From: a bacterium
Lineage (GTDB): Bacteria; UBA3054
Length of the DNA: 15,347 nt
Assembly: GCA_017538635.1 (NCBI GenBank)
Contig: JAFYIM010000215.1
Location: forward strand, 1 to 15,347
Reading direction: 5' to 3'
In this document: positions 1-9,000 of the stretch, one piece after another
Layout: each line of letters begins with the position of its first letter
Numbering within the stretch: position 1 is the stretch's first letter
The notes under the pieces: model-generated
Databases searched by the model: none
Seen by the model: only the letters and a program-made list of their open reading frames with translations
What the model was told of the DNA's origin: nothing
Position numbers and translations under genes: made by a program

Positions 1-2058
1 ACCCTTCTGGGATTCGTTCACGAAGATCATCATGGCGGAGATCGCGGTGTTGAAGCGGAAGTTCTGGATGTCTTCCCCGACCTTCTTCACCATCTTGTGA
101 CGCCTCACTTCGGTCTCGGGATCCTGGGGGACTCTGTCGCTCAGGATGAGTCTCCAGGCGCGCTGCAAGAAGCGCGAGACGCCTTCGATGCCCTTGGTGT
201 TCCAGGGCTTCATCTGGTCCAGGGGCCCCATGAACATTTCGTAGAGCCTCAAAGAGTCGGCGCCCACTTTCGCGATGACGTCGTCTGGGTTGATGACGTT
301 TCCTCTGGATTTGCTCATCTTTTCGCCGTCTTCGCCTAAGATCATGCCCTGGTTCAGAAGCTTCATGAAGGGCTCTTTCGTGGAGACCACGCCCAGATCG
401 TAAAGCACCTTGTGCCAGAAGCGGGCGTAGAGCAAATGCAGGACCGCGTGCTCGGTGCCGCCGACGTACAAGGAGACGGGCAGCCAGTATTTTTCCTTTT
501 CGGGATCGATCAGGGCCTTGTCGTTCTTGGGGTCGCAGTAGCGCAGATAGTACCAGCTGGAGCCGGCCCACTGCGGCATGGTGTTCGTTTCCCTCCTGGC
601 TTTCTTTCCGCACTTCGGACAGGGCGTATAGAGCCAGTCTTCGATGCCGGCCAGCGGCGATTCGCCGGTGCCGGAGGGTTCGTATTTCTTAACGTCGGGG
701 AGGCGCAAAGGCAGATCTTTCTCGTCCAGGGGAACGATGCCGCAGTCCGGGCAGTGGACGATGGGGATAGGCTCGCCCCAGTAGCGCTGGCGCGAGAAGA
801 CCCAGTCGCGCAGCCTGTAGTTCACGGCTTTCTCGCCTTTACCCTGCGCGGTCAGCCATTCCGTCATCTTGGCTTTGGATTCCTTGACGTGCAGTCCGTT
901 CAAGAATTCGGAGTTCATCAGTTCGCCGTCGCCTTCCCAGGCCGCTTCCTCGATACTTCCGCCCGCTATGACCTGAATGATGGGAAGGCCGAACTTCTTC
1001 GCGAAGTCGTAGTCCCTTTGGTCGTGCGCCGGCACGGCCATGATGGCGCCCGTGCCGTAGGTGATCAAAACGTAGTCCGAGATCCAGATGGGGACTTTCT
1101 TGCCGTTCACGGGATTTATGGCGTAGGCGCCGGTGAAGACGCCGGTCTTGGTCTTGGCAAGGTCGGTGCGGTCGAGGTCGGACTTTAAGGCCGCCTCGTC
1201 GCGGTATGCCTTGACGGCCGCGCTCTGCTCGGGCGTCGTCAGCTTCTCAACGAGAGGATGCTCGGGCGCTAAGACCATGTACGTGCAGCCGAACAAAGTG
1301 TCGGGGCGCGTGGTGTAAACCCTGATCTTCTCGCCGCTCTCGGTCTCGAAATCAACGTAGGCGCCTTCCGACCTGCCGATCCAGTTTCTCTGCATCATCT
1401 TGACGGGCTCCGGCCAGTCCACCAGATCCAGGTCTTCCAAAAGTCTTTCCGCGTAGGCGGTGATCTTAAGGTTCCACTGCTTCATCGGCATCTTGACGAC
1501 TGGGAAGCCGCCCACTTCGGATTTGCCGTTCACGACTTCCTCGTTGGCCAAAACGGCTTTCAGTTCCGGGCACCAGTTCACGGCTTTCTCGGCTTCGTAG
1601 GCCAGGCCCTTTTTGTAGAGCTGCAGGAAGATCCACTGAGTCCACTTGTAGTAATTGGGGTCGGTCGTGTCTATTTCCCTGTCCCAGTCGTAGGAGAATC
1701 CCAGGGCTTTGATCTGCTCCCGGAAGCGGTGGATGTTCTTGTCCGTGCACTGCCTCGGGTGCGTTCCCGTTTTGATGGCGTAGTTCTCGGCCGGAAGGCC
1801 GAAGGCGTCCCAGCCCATGGGATGCAGGACGTTGAAGCCCTGCATGCGTTTGAAGCGGCTGTATATGTCGGTCGCGGTGTAGCCCTCGGGGTGTCCAACG
1901 TGCAATCCGACGCCGGAGGGATACGGGAACATGTCGAGGACATAGACCGGTTCGCGCGTCTTGTCGCAGTCAACGGCCGCGTAAGGTTTCTCGGCTTCCC
2001 ACACTTTCTGCCACTTCGGCTCTATTGCTGCCGGATCATAGTTCGGGATCTCTTTCAT
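1..2058 (-). CDS. leuS: Leucyl-tRNA synthetase (LeuRS), C-terminus cut off by the left edge
   Basis: This class I aminoacyl-tRNA synthetase charges tRNA-Leu with leucine in the cytoplasm. The frame is open from the ATG at 2058 to the left edge, giving 686 codons; bacterial LeuRS usually has about 810-870 residues, so most of the C-terminal region is missing. Visible in order: the HIGH-type motif HVGH (residues 53-56), the TTRPDTLFG segment from residue 249, and the editing-domain stretch [15 protein letters not shown] with the conserved Asp at about 346. Two CxxC pairs follow (C436/C439 and C480/C483), consistent with a zinc-binding insertion. The second catalytic signature KMSKS is at 580-584 (bases 307-321), followed by the start of the anticodon-binding domain ([18 protein letters not shown]). 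A GAGAG-type ribosome site precedes the ATG. It lies 11 bp after ptsI on the same strand and is probably cotranscribed with it. Identification is essentially certain. Confidence 0.97.
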   Translation of the reverse strand, partial: MKEIPNYDPAAIEPKWQKVWEAEKPYAAVDCDKTREPVYVLDMFPYPSGVGLHVGHPEGYTATDIYSRFKRMQGFNVLHPMGWDAFGLPAENYAIKTGTHPRQCTDKNIHRFREQIKALGFSYDWDREIDTTDPNYYKWTQWIFLQLYKKGLAYEAEKAVNWCPELKAVLANEEVVNGKSEVGGFPVVKMPMKQWNLKITAYAERLLEDLDLVDWPEPVKMMQRNWIGRSEGAYVDFETESGEKIRVYTTRPDTLFGCTYMVLAPEHPLVEKLTTPEQSAAVKAYRDEAALKSDLDRTDLAKTKTGVFTGAYAINPVNGKKVPIWISDYVLITYGTGAIMAVPAHDQRDYDFAKKFGLPIIQVIAGGSIEEAAWEGDGELMNSEFLNGLHVKESKAKMTEWLTAQGKGEKAVNYRLRDWVFSRQRYWGEPIPIVHCPDCGIVPLDEKDLPLRLPDVKKYEPSGTGESPLAGIEDWLYTPCPKCGKKARRETNTMPQWAGSSWYYLRYCDPKNDKALIDPEKEKYWLPVSLYVGGTEHAVLHLLYARFWHKVLYDLGVVSTKEPFMKLLNQGMILGEDGEKMSKSRGNVINPDDVIAKVGADSLRLYEMFMGPLDQMKPWNTKGIEGVSRFLQRAWRLILSDRVPQDPETEVRRHKMVKKVGEDIQNFRFNTAISAMMIFVNESQKG

Positions 2059-2069
2059 TTCGTTCTCTC

Positions 2070-3776
2070 TTATTTGAAGCGCGCGATCCATTCGGCGCGC
2101 AGTTTCTTGTATGTGTCAAAATCCTGGGCCTCCAAGATCATTTGGCCCGCGGTTTTGCAATCACTGAGTTTCGTTTTCAAAAGCGCTCTTTTCAAAACCG
2201 ACTGCGCTTCCGCCGGCATACTGAGGGAATCGACTCCCAAGCCGAGATACAAAAGCCCGGTCTCCGGTTTGCCCGCCGCCGCGCCGCAGCAGCAGACTTC
2301 TATCTTCCTTTCCCCATTGTGCGCCGCATTGACCGTCATGGCGATGAGCCGCAGGACGGAGGGATGCATAGCGTCGTAAAGTTTCGCGACCTTGGCGTTG
2401 CCGCGGTCGGCCGCCATGGTGTACTGCACGAGGTCGTTCGTCCCAATCGAGAAGAAATCGACTTGTCTGGCGAAATGGTCGGCCATCACGGCGGCCGCCG
2501 GCACTTCGACCATCATTCCGCAGGGGATGTATTCCTTGACTTTTTCGCCGCGCTCAATAAGTTCGTTCTTGGCTTCCAGAAAGAGCGACTTGGCGTGCCG
2601 GAATTCCTCGACGGTCGCGACCATCGGGAACATCACCCTGACGTCGCCCAGGTTCGCCGCCCTGATTATGGCCCTCAGCTGCGTGCGGAAAAGGTCGGGT
2701 CTGTCCAGAGAGATTCTTATCGCGCGCCAGCCGAGGAAGGGATTGCTTTCCCTGATCTTGCCGAAAGACAGGGCGAACTTGTCGCCTCCCAGATCGAGCG
2801 TCCTTATGACGACCGGGCGTCCCTCCGCCGAGAGCACGGCCTTGGCGTAAGACTGAAACTGCTCTTCCTCGCTCGGCAATTCCCTTTTGCCCATGAAGAG
2901 GAATTCCGTCCTGTAGAGGCCGATGCCTTCCGCGCCGTAGTCGATTATTCTCTTCGTCTCTTCGGGAATGGCGATGTTGCCCAAAAGCGTCACAGGCGTT
3001 CCGTCCATCGTCATCGCTTTGACGCCGCGCAGCGCTTTCAGTTCGGAGCGTTCCTTTCTCTGCTCCGCCAGGATCTCGCTGTAAACAAGGATCGTTTCCG
3101 GAGCGGGGTCTACGATTATTTCGCCTTTCGTGCCGTCCACGATCAGTTGATCGCCGTCCTCGATATGCGTTAGCAGGTTCGCGACGCCTAAGACCGCCGG
3201 CAAGCCCATCGCCTGGACCATCAGGGCCGTGTGCGAAGTCGCGCCGCCGTATTCCGTGACAAGAGCCGACACTTCCTTTCTCTCGAGGTCCGCGGTCTCG
3301 GAAGGCGCCAGTTCCCTGGCGACGACTATTCCGCCCTGGACCGTCACTTCCGCAAGGCCGCCGCCCAGATTGTTCAGGATCCTCGCGGTGATGTCCCTGA
3401 CGTCCGCGGCCTGGCGCTCCGCCGCCGGCGTTCCCATTTTCTCGAAGACCGCCAAGCAGCGGTTCATGACGTTGTTCAAGGCGCCCTCCGCGGAGAAGCC
3501 TTTGGCGATCGCTTTCTTTATGGGCCCCAAAACTTCCGGGTCGTCCAGGAAAAGGGAATGCGCCTCGAAGATCGCGGCTTCTTTCACCTTGCCTTCCTGG
3601 TTCAGTCTCTGACGCAAGTCTTCCAGCTGGGATTTGGAGCTCTTCAGGGCTTCCAAAAAGCGCGCCTCTTCCTCGGCGGGCGTCCTTAAGGACATGGCGC
3701 TCTCCTGCTTCTGCGCGTGCACGTGCACGATGGCGCGGCCTATGGCCACGCCCGGGGAAACGCCCAGTCCTTTCAT
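2070..3776 (-). CDS. ptsI: PTS enzyme I (phosphoenolpyruvate-protein phosphotransferase)
   Basis: Enzyme I takes phosphate from PEP onto a histidine and passes it to HPr, the first step of the cytoplasmic PTS relay. From the ATG at 3776 the protein has 568 residues, close to the usual ~575. It begins [13 protein letters not shown], as the family does. The phospho-histidine lies in [10 protein letters not shown] (H182). The PEP-binding barrel shows [12 protein letters not shown] (about 285-296), [12 protein letters not shown] (323-333) and [13 protein letters not shown] (441-453). The catalytic cysteine region reads [11 protein letters not shown], with C497 matching E. coli C502; the near-invariant CGE(L/M)AGD is altered, Glu being replaced by Ala and Asp by Lys. 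The frame stays open to 3887, but that start would lie upstream of the likely promoter at 3830-3838. An ATG at 3800 (MSEG) is possible, but its AAGGA is only 1 nt away; the 3776 ATG has AAAGAGAT at better spacing. No HPr or enzyme II gene is nearby. There is no N-terminal GAF domain, so it is not of the EI-Ntr type. Confidence 0.95.
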   Translation of the reverse strand: MKGLGVSPGVAIGRAIVHVHAQKQESAMSLRTPAEEEARFLEALKSSKSQLEDLRQRLNQEGKVKEAAIFEAHSLFLDDPEVLGPIKKAIAKGFSAEGALNNVMNRCLAVFEKMGTPAAERQAADVRDITARILNNLGGGLAEVTVQGGIVVARELAPSETADLERKEVSALVTEYGGATSHTALMVQAMGLPAVLGVANLLTHIEDGDQLIVDGTKGEIIVDPAPETILVYSEILAEQRKERSELKALRGVKAMTMDGTPVTLLGNIAIPEETKRIIDYGAEGIGLYRTEFLFMGKRELPSEEEQFQSYAKAVLSAEGRPVVIRTLDLGGDKFALSFGKIRESNPFLGWRAIRISLDRPDLFRTQLRAIIRAANLGDVRVMFPMVATVEEFRHAKSLFLEAKNELIERGEKVKEYIPCGMMVEVPAAAVMADHFARQVDFFSIGTNDLVQYTMAADRGNAKVAKLYDAMHPSVLRLIAMTVNAAHNGERKIEVCCCGAAAGKPETGLLYLGLGVDSLSMPAEAQSVLKRALLKTKLSDCKTAGQMILEAQDFDTYKKLRAEWIARFK

Positions 3777-3829
3777 GCGGATCTCTTTGCCTTCAGACAT
3801 ATCCTTTTTCACTCTTGGAATAATTAGAG

Positions 3830-3838
3830 ATTTTACCA
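3830..3838 (-). promoter_or_regulatory. Probable ptsI-leuS promoter (extended -10)
   Basis: Read on the minus strand, this is TGGTAAAAT, an extended -10 element (TGnTAAAAT). A TTGCTT, 17 bp upstream, is only a partial -35 match. Transcription would start near 3823, leaving a leader of about 23 nt to the ATG at 3800 or 47 nt to the ATG at 3776. This excludes the longest open-frame start at 3887. Assigned by motif only. Confidence 0.5.
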
Positions 3839-3900
3839 AAACAGGTCTTTGAAAGCAAGGGCTTTCTAAGTCAATACTAAGCCGCAAAACTTCTTCGTTT

Positions 3901-3909
3901 TGCTATACT
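3901..3909 (+). promoter_or_regulatory. Probable promoter of the acetyltransferase-lipB-mazG operon (extended -10)
   Basis: The sequence TGCTATACT is a strong extended -10 element; no -35 hexamer is seen at 16-18 bp. The -10 hexamer ends at 3909 and the ATG begins at 3917, so transcription is predicted at or within a base or two of the start codon. The mRNA would be leaderless or nearly so, which fits the absence of a Shine-Dalgarno sequence there. Confidence 0.55.
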
Positions 3910-3916
3910 TTTTTCC

Positions 3917-4543
3917 ATGAGTTACCCGATAGAGATAAAAGAGAAATTGAAGCCCCTTATCGAGGCCATGCACAAGGGTCTTTATTACAACTCTTCCGAC
4001 GAAGAGCTCGTGAAGGTCCAGACCCTTTGCCTAGAAAGGCTCTACGCCTTCAACGCCACCAAGCCTGGCGAACCGAAATTAAGGGAGCAGCGCTTAAGGG
4101 AATTGCTGGCGGAAATGGGCGAAAACTGCTACGTCGAGCCTCCCTTGCACGCCAACTGGGGCTGCCACACCCATTTCGGCAACAACGTTTACGCCAACTT
4201 CAACCTGACCCTGACGGACGACACGCACATCTACGTTGACGACAACGTCATGATCGGGCCTAACGTGACGCTGGTTACGGCGGAGCACCCCCTCGACCCC
4301 GAGGGAAGGAAGCTTTACCTGCAGAAAAACTCTCCCGTCCACATCTGCAGAAATGTCTGGCTGGGCGCGGGCGTCATCGTTTTCCCGGGCGTCACGATCG
4401 GCGAAAACTCAACAGTGGGCGCCGGCTCCCTCGTTACGAAAGACATTCCTCCCAACGTTCTGGCCTACGGCTCCCCTTGCAGAGTGGTCAGGCCCCTAAC
4501 GGAAAAAGACAAAGCCTGGCGGGAAAACGTTTATGGAATTTGA
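3917..4543 (+). CDS. Hexapeptide-repeat O-acetyltransferase, maltose/galactoside acetyltransferase (Maa/LacA/NodL) type
   Basis: This predicted cytoplasmic enzyme transfers acetyl from acetyl-CoA to a sugar hydroxyl; the sugar cannot be read from sequence. It has 208 residues (the family is about 180-210). The N-terminal helical part contains GLYYNSSDEEL (about 21-31), matching the GELY.S.DETL region of Maa. It is followed by a left-handed beta-helix of hexapeptide repeats such as VMIGPNV, VWLGAGVIVFPGVTIG and STVGAGSLVTKDIP. The catalytic histidine is H124 in TAEHPLDPEGR, and the protein ends with the typical GSPCRVVRPL. There is no Shine-Dalgarno site before the ATG at 3917, which lies 7 nt after a strong -10 element. 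The next in-frame ATG (3968) also lacks a ribosome site, so 3917 is kept. The last 11 nt overlap lipB. Family assignment is firm; the symbol is left empty because the substrate is unknown. Confidence 0.9.
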   Translation: MSYPIEIKEKLKPLIEAMHKGLYYNSSDEELVKVQTLCLERLYAFNATKPGEPKLREQRLRELLAEMGENCYVEPPLHANWGCHTHFGNNVYANFNLTLTDDTHIYVDDNVMIGPNVTLVTAEHPLDPEGRKLYLQKNSPVHICRNVWLGAGVIVFPGVTIGENSTVGAGSLVTKDIPPNVLAYGSPCRVVRPLTEKDKAWRENVYGI

Positions 4544-5204
4544 AGTTCTGGACCTCGGCTTGACGAAATATCAAAACGCCCACGAAAAGCAGCTTGAGCT
4601 CCTTAAAAAAAGGATCACCGGCGAGATCAGGGACACCCTGATCTTAACCCAGCACCACAGGGTCTTCACCTTAGGCAAGACCGGGCACATAAGCAACATT
4701 CTCGTTCCCAAAGAAAAGCTGGAACAGGAAAATATCGAAGTCGTCAACGTTGAAAGAGGCGGCGACATAACCTACCACGGCCCCGGGCAGCTCGTAGCCT
4801 ACCCCATTTTCTTTTTGCCCAAAGGCAGAAGGGACCTCAAATCTTTCCTGCGCCTCCTTGAGCAGAGCGTCATTGAGACCGCCAAATTTTACCAGGCCAA
4901 GACCTGCACGATAGAAGGCCTGACCGGCGTCTGGGAAAGCAAAACAGGCGAAGAGCATCTCGATGTTTGGCGCGGTGAAAGGAAGCTTACCTCCATGGGA
5001 CTGGCTTTCAAAAACTGGGTCAGCTTCCACGGCCTGGCCCTCAACATAGAAGCCGACCTAACGCCCTTTTCGTATATGAACCTCTGCGGCCTCGTCGGCA
5101 AAAGACCCGTGAACTTACGAGACCTGACAAACGCCTCCTTCACGTTCGAAGACGTGAAAAAAACGCTTGTCGAAGAGATCAGAAAGCAAGTCAAAGATTG
5201 GTGA
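4533..5204 (+). CDS. lipB: Lipoyl(octanoyl) transferase
   Basis: LipB moves octanoyl from octanoyl-ACP to the lipoyl domains of 2-oxoacid dehydrogenases or the glycine-cleavage H protein, the first step of lipoate synthesis. The protein has 223 residues, a normal length. It shows LTQHHRVFTLGK (38-49), the signature RGGDITYHGPGQLVAYPI (75-92), and the acyl-binding and catalytic part with GERKLTSMGL (K151) and FHGLALN. C185, in MNLCGL, corresponds to the acyl-carrying cysteine (E. coli C169/K135 pair). The start ATG lies within the end of the acetyltransferase gene, giving an 11-nt overlap in another frame. Only a weak GGGA precedes it, so translation is probably coupled. The stop is 4 nt before mazG. 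LipA, the sulfur-inserting partner, is not in the window. Both catalytic residues are present, so it should be active. Confidence 0.95.
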   Translation: MEFEVLDLGLTKYQNAHEKQLELLKKRITGEIRDTLILTQHHRVFTLGKTGHISNILVPKEKLEQENIEVVNVERGGDITYHGPGQLVAYPIFFLPKGRRDLKSFLRLLEQSVIETAKFYQAKTCTIEGLTGVWESKTGEEHLDVWRGERKLTSMGLAFKNWVSFHGLALNIEADLTPFSYMNLCGLVGKRPVNLRDLTNASFTFEDVKKTLVEEIRKQVKDW

Positions 5205-5208
5205 CATT

Positions 5209-6030
5209 ATGACGGAAAAAGAACAACGCCCCGTAAATAACGCCGAAGAAAAAGCCAAGGCCTTCCTGAGGCTGAGCGCCGTTATTGCGGCCTTAAGAGC
5301 CCCGGACGGCTGTCCCTGGGACAAAGAGCAGACTTCCTATTCCCTGGCCCCCAACTTCCTCGAGGAAGCCCACGAGCTAATAGACGCCATAGAATCTGGC
5401 GACACCGAAGAGATCAAAGAGGAAGCCGGCGACGTAATGCTCCACGCCCTCATGCAGGCCCAGCTCTTCGAAGAGCAGGGCGTTTTCAACTCCGCCGACA
5501 TACTTAACGCCGAAAGCGACAAACTCGTCCACCGTCATCCCCACGTCTTCGGAACGCTAAAAGTCTCCGGTTCCGAGGAAGTGATGAAAAACTGGGAAGC
5601 CATCAAAAAAGAGGAGAAGTCCGAAACGAGGAAATCCGTCCTGGACGGCCTTTCCAACACGCTGCCCGCCCTCGCCGCAGCCGCGGAAATACAAAGAAAA
5701 GCCGCCAAACAAAATTTCGACTGGACCGAGATAGAGCCCGTCTTCAAAAAATGCGAAGAAGAGTTCAAAGAACTAAAAGAAGCCCGAGCCGAAAACGACC
5801 AAAACCACATCGAGGAAGAATTCGGCGACCTTCTTTTCGCCTTGGTCAACCTGGCTCGCTTCCTCAATATCAGCGCGGAACAATCTCTCCGGTCCGCCAA
5901 CAGAAAATTCATCGCGCGCTTCAAAAAAATGGAAAAGCTCCTGGAAGAAGACCACCTCGTCATGCGCGACCAGGACCTTTCCACCCTCGACTCCTACTGG
6001 GAAAAAGTGAAATCCCTGGAAAAAGGATGA
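5209..6030 (+). CDS. mazG: Nucleoside triphosphate pyrophosphohydrolase MazG
   Basis: MazG hydrolyses (d)NTPs to NMP and pyrophosphate, cleaning non-canonical nucleotides from the pool and, in E. coli, influencing (p)ppGpp levels. The protein has 273 residues, close to the 263 of E. coli MazG, with the two-domain layout of all-alpha NTP pyrophosphatases. Domain 1 has CPWDKEQT (35-42), the metal-binding EEAHELIDAI (52-61) and EEAGDVMLHALMQAQ (71-85). An H-RHPHVFG segment (108-115) follows. Domain 2 repeats the pattern with CEEEFKELKEA (182-192) and EEEFGDLLFALVNLARFL (202-219). The ATG at 5209 is chosen because it follows lipB by 4 nt with a GGTGA formed across the lipB stop; in-frame TTG starts further up would lie inside lipB. 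Its stop touches the stop of the convergent giant gene with no gap and no recognisable terminator. Confidence 0.95.
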   Translation: MTEKEQRPVNNAEEKAKAFLRLSAVIAALRAPDGCPWDKEQTSYSLAPNFLEEAHELIDAIESGDTEEIKEEAGDVMLHALMQAQLFEEQGVFNSADILNAESDKLVHRHPHVFGTLKVSGSEEVMKNWEAIKKEEKSETRKSVLDGLSNTLPALAAAAEIQRKAAKQNFDWTEIEPVFKKCEEEFKELKEARAENDQNHIEEEFGDLLFALVNLARFLNISAEQSLRSANRKFIARFKKMEKLLEEDHLVMRDQDLSTLDSYWEKVKSLEKG

Positions 6031-9000
6031 TCACTCCTCGCTTGCGTCCGAGTATTCGTTTTCGCCGTCAGCTTCCGTTTCAGCTTCTTCGGCTTTGCGT
6101 TTTTCCGCCTCTTTTTCCCACTTTTTCTTCATATATTCCGCTCTGCCGTTCCAGTCGTCTCTGCCTCTGACTACGCTCCCGAACCATCTATCGAAAACAT
6201 CGTTTTCGCCTTCCAACGGAGATCTTCCTTCCTTTTCCCTTTCCAGTTCTTTATCTCGCAGCCTTTCCTTTCTATAATGAATTATGCCGTCTGTGCTGCT
6301 ATACGGACAGAAGTCGTCGATCTCTTCTTTTGATTTTTTTCGTCTTTCCTCTCTTTCTTTTTCTTCTGTTTCAAGCCTTTCTTGGCAAATTTTATGGTAA
6401 GTATCCAATTGCCAATTTATCCTTTTCACTTCGTTCGAATCGTTTCTCGCAACCGCCGCGTTTAATATTTTGTGCATAACATTGGTGTATTTATTCTCGC
6501 TTACGTCAACTTTTCTGAGCTCTTCCTCCGCGGAGCCAAGCGTAAAAAGCTTGGAAAGGGTTTCGTAATTCGGAACGCCTCTCAGAACAGCCATATCTTC
6601 GCTGGAAAAATCTAATAAAAAATAGATGAACATATCAAGGACAAACGCTCTGTTCTTTTTGATATCCCCGCAGATTGAAATAAACGGCCTGAGGGCCTCG
6701 GAGCCTTTAAAGTATTTTAAATCTTGCCTTAGATAGTACCAATATTCATCGTATCTATCCGCTTTGGCAAAAGCGCGAAACGCCTGTTCAAGCGCACCTG
6801 GCAAAAAGCTTTTGAAAAAAGTTTTAAGAGCGGGATTTTTTCTGTCTTCGGCTATGCTAAACAGCCTTTCACATATTGACAAATACCTTGCTACTGTCGT
6901 TTTGCCTTCATCGGTTTCGGCGTTCAACGTAATGTTTTCAACTTTTTTCAGGGAAAGCGCCGCCAATTTGTCGAATTCAAAGAAGTACGACTTTTGACAC
7001 AAACGTATAACATCGATGACCCCGCCTAAAGCCGCGTTCAGATCGTTGGTGCGGCTGTCAACAAAGATCGCGAACAAATATTGCAAAGAAGACTCATTAA
7101 TTTTTCTCTCCTCATAAACATCAAAATAATTGTCTTCCAAAAGACTGTAAACGTCGGAGTATATGTCTATCTTGCCGGTAAATTTGTCCGTTAAGATCTT
7201 GAGATAATAGGAGGATATCGCGTTCTCTATGCGGTGATCTGAAAAAATCGGTCTGACGCTGTTCAGCTTTTTCAGAAAATCGCGAGAAAATCTTGATTCA
7301 CGCCGGACAAAGACATTCGTTTCCGAACCCATGTAACTGGATACGTTGTTGAACACTCTCAGCCATCTTTCCTCCGGTATCCGCTTTTCCTTTTTGAAAT
7401 GGTCGAGCAGAAAGCTTAATCCGGGCAGATACATCCCTGTGTTTTCTATATACCAGACGCTCTGCTGAAAAGCAAGAAGCGGCCTTTTCTCGTTCCAGGC
7501 GAGCGGGAGATTTAGAACGATGTTTTTATAATCAAAACGTCCGTTAAGTAACGCCAGCTCCAGCGCCCACCTTTCCTTTTCCGGATCGTTCGCCTTTTTG
7601 CAGGCTTCGTATCTCTTTTTTACTTCATTGGGATAATATACGCCAAACTCTCCCCGAATATCCGTATCGTCGGATCCTTCGCTTTCGGAAATTTCTTGCT
7701 TGTCTCCGCCTTTTGTTTCTGTCTGCGTTACAGGGGAATTTGAAGCTGGCGCAGGCTCGGCTTCTGTCTTGGTTAGGATCGCTTCATAGTCCTCTTTGGT
7801 GCAGATCTCTTTAAGCCTTTTTAGCAAAGCCGGACCACGTTTTGGCAAAGCGGCTATCTTCTCCCTGACCGCTTTCCTTACGTCCCTGTACTCGCCCGTC
7901 CATAAGCGTTCCCATAGATACTGGTTTCCGGCGGCCAGCGCCTCGGCATCTTTTGGCAGCCAGAATTCGAAGATTTTTTCCGCGGCCGCTTTCTCGTCGA
8001 AGGGAGATTCGTTATATTTGCACAGATCTGCATAATTCTCCAGCTCTTCCGGGTGACGGATCAGTTTTTCCTCCGGGTAATTTTTGCTTAAAAACTCCTC
8101 GGCCTCCTTCTTCCGGCCTTCCTTGTATAAAACTTCGCAATAATATTTCACCGGTTGAAAAAGTTCCGGATGCTTCTCCACAAAGGAAAGGATGGCCTCT
8201 TTGTAGATCGGCATAAATCCGTAAAGCTTCGCTTCGTCGCGATAAATTATCAAAAACTCGTCAAGTTCCTCGGGAAACTTTTCTTCGCCGCCGGCTTCTG
8301 TAAAGGAACGCTCTTCCAACTCGGCCAATTTTTCCGCCCGCCTCTTTCCGTATGCCAGGAGCTCTTCCTCGCGATTGAATATCTGCATAAGTAACAAAAG
8401 TTTTTTCTTTCTGCCTGATACTATGTCAGATAACGCATAACACCGACGTTCTCTGCCGGTCTCTTTAAGCTCTTCCTTCAACTCTTCCTCGGACAGCAAT
8501 TTGTAAAAATCTTCCTCCTTGAAAGGCGCTTCGCTTTTGAGGTAATCCAAAAATCTGTCTTTTAGTTCCCGCCATTTGGAAAACTTTTCATTTTCTTCTT
8601 TGGAAAAGAGGTAGTCATTGATACCGCCTTTCTGAAAAACATAATAGTAACGGGAGATGAAAAGATCCCACGCTTCGAGCGCGGATCCGGGATCTTTTGC
8701 GAAAAGCACTCTTTCCCACAGCGGAACGAAGCGGACGTCAAAGAAGTTCATTCTGCAATGGAGCAATATTTTGTACAGATCTGGGATATCCTGGTCAGCA
8801 GACAACGCCTCCAAGGTCTCATAGTAAGAGTCCCTCTCGGAATAGGTGACCGCTTTTAAAAAAAGCGTTTGGCGTTCATTGGGATCTTTTTCGTTGGCAA
8901 TTTCCTTCAGCAGATATTTAGCCGCGTTTTTCGACCCTTCCAAAAGATTAATGAATCTTGCTTCAACGCATTTCTCTTTCGCATTCCTATTTTCCTTAGG

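Noticed and set aside
412..1188. 258-codon plus-strand frame opposite leuS
   Set aside because: It lies wholly antisense to verified LeuRS coding sequence and resembles no protein.
2025..3173. Long plus-strand open frame of 382 codons opposite ptsI and leuS
   Set aside because: It is antisense to clearly recognised ptsI and the leuS 5' end, with no ribosome site and no recognisable motif.
3801..3887. N-terminal extension of ptsI to an upstream ATG at 3887
   Set aside because: The extension lies upstream of the predicted promoter at 3830-3838 and is not part of the enzyme I family N-terminus.
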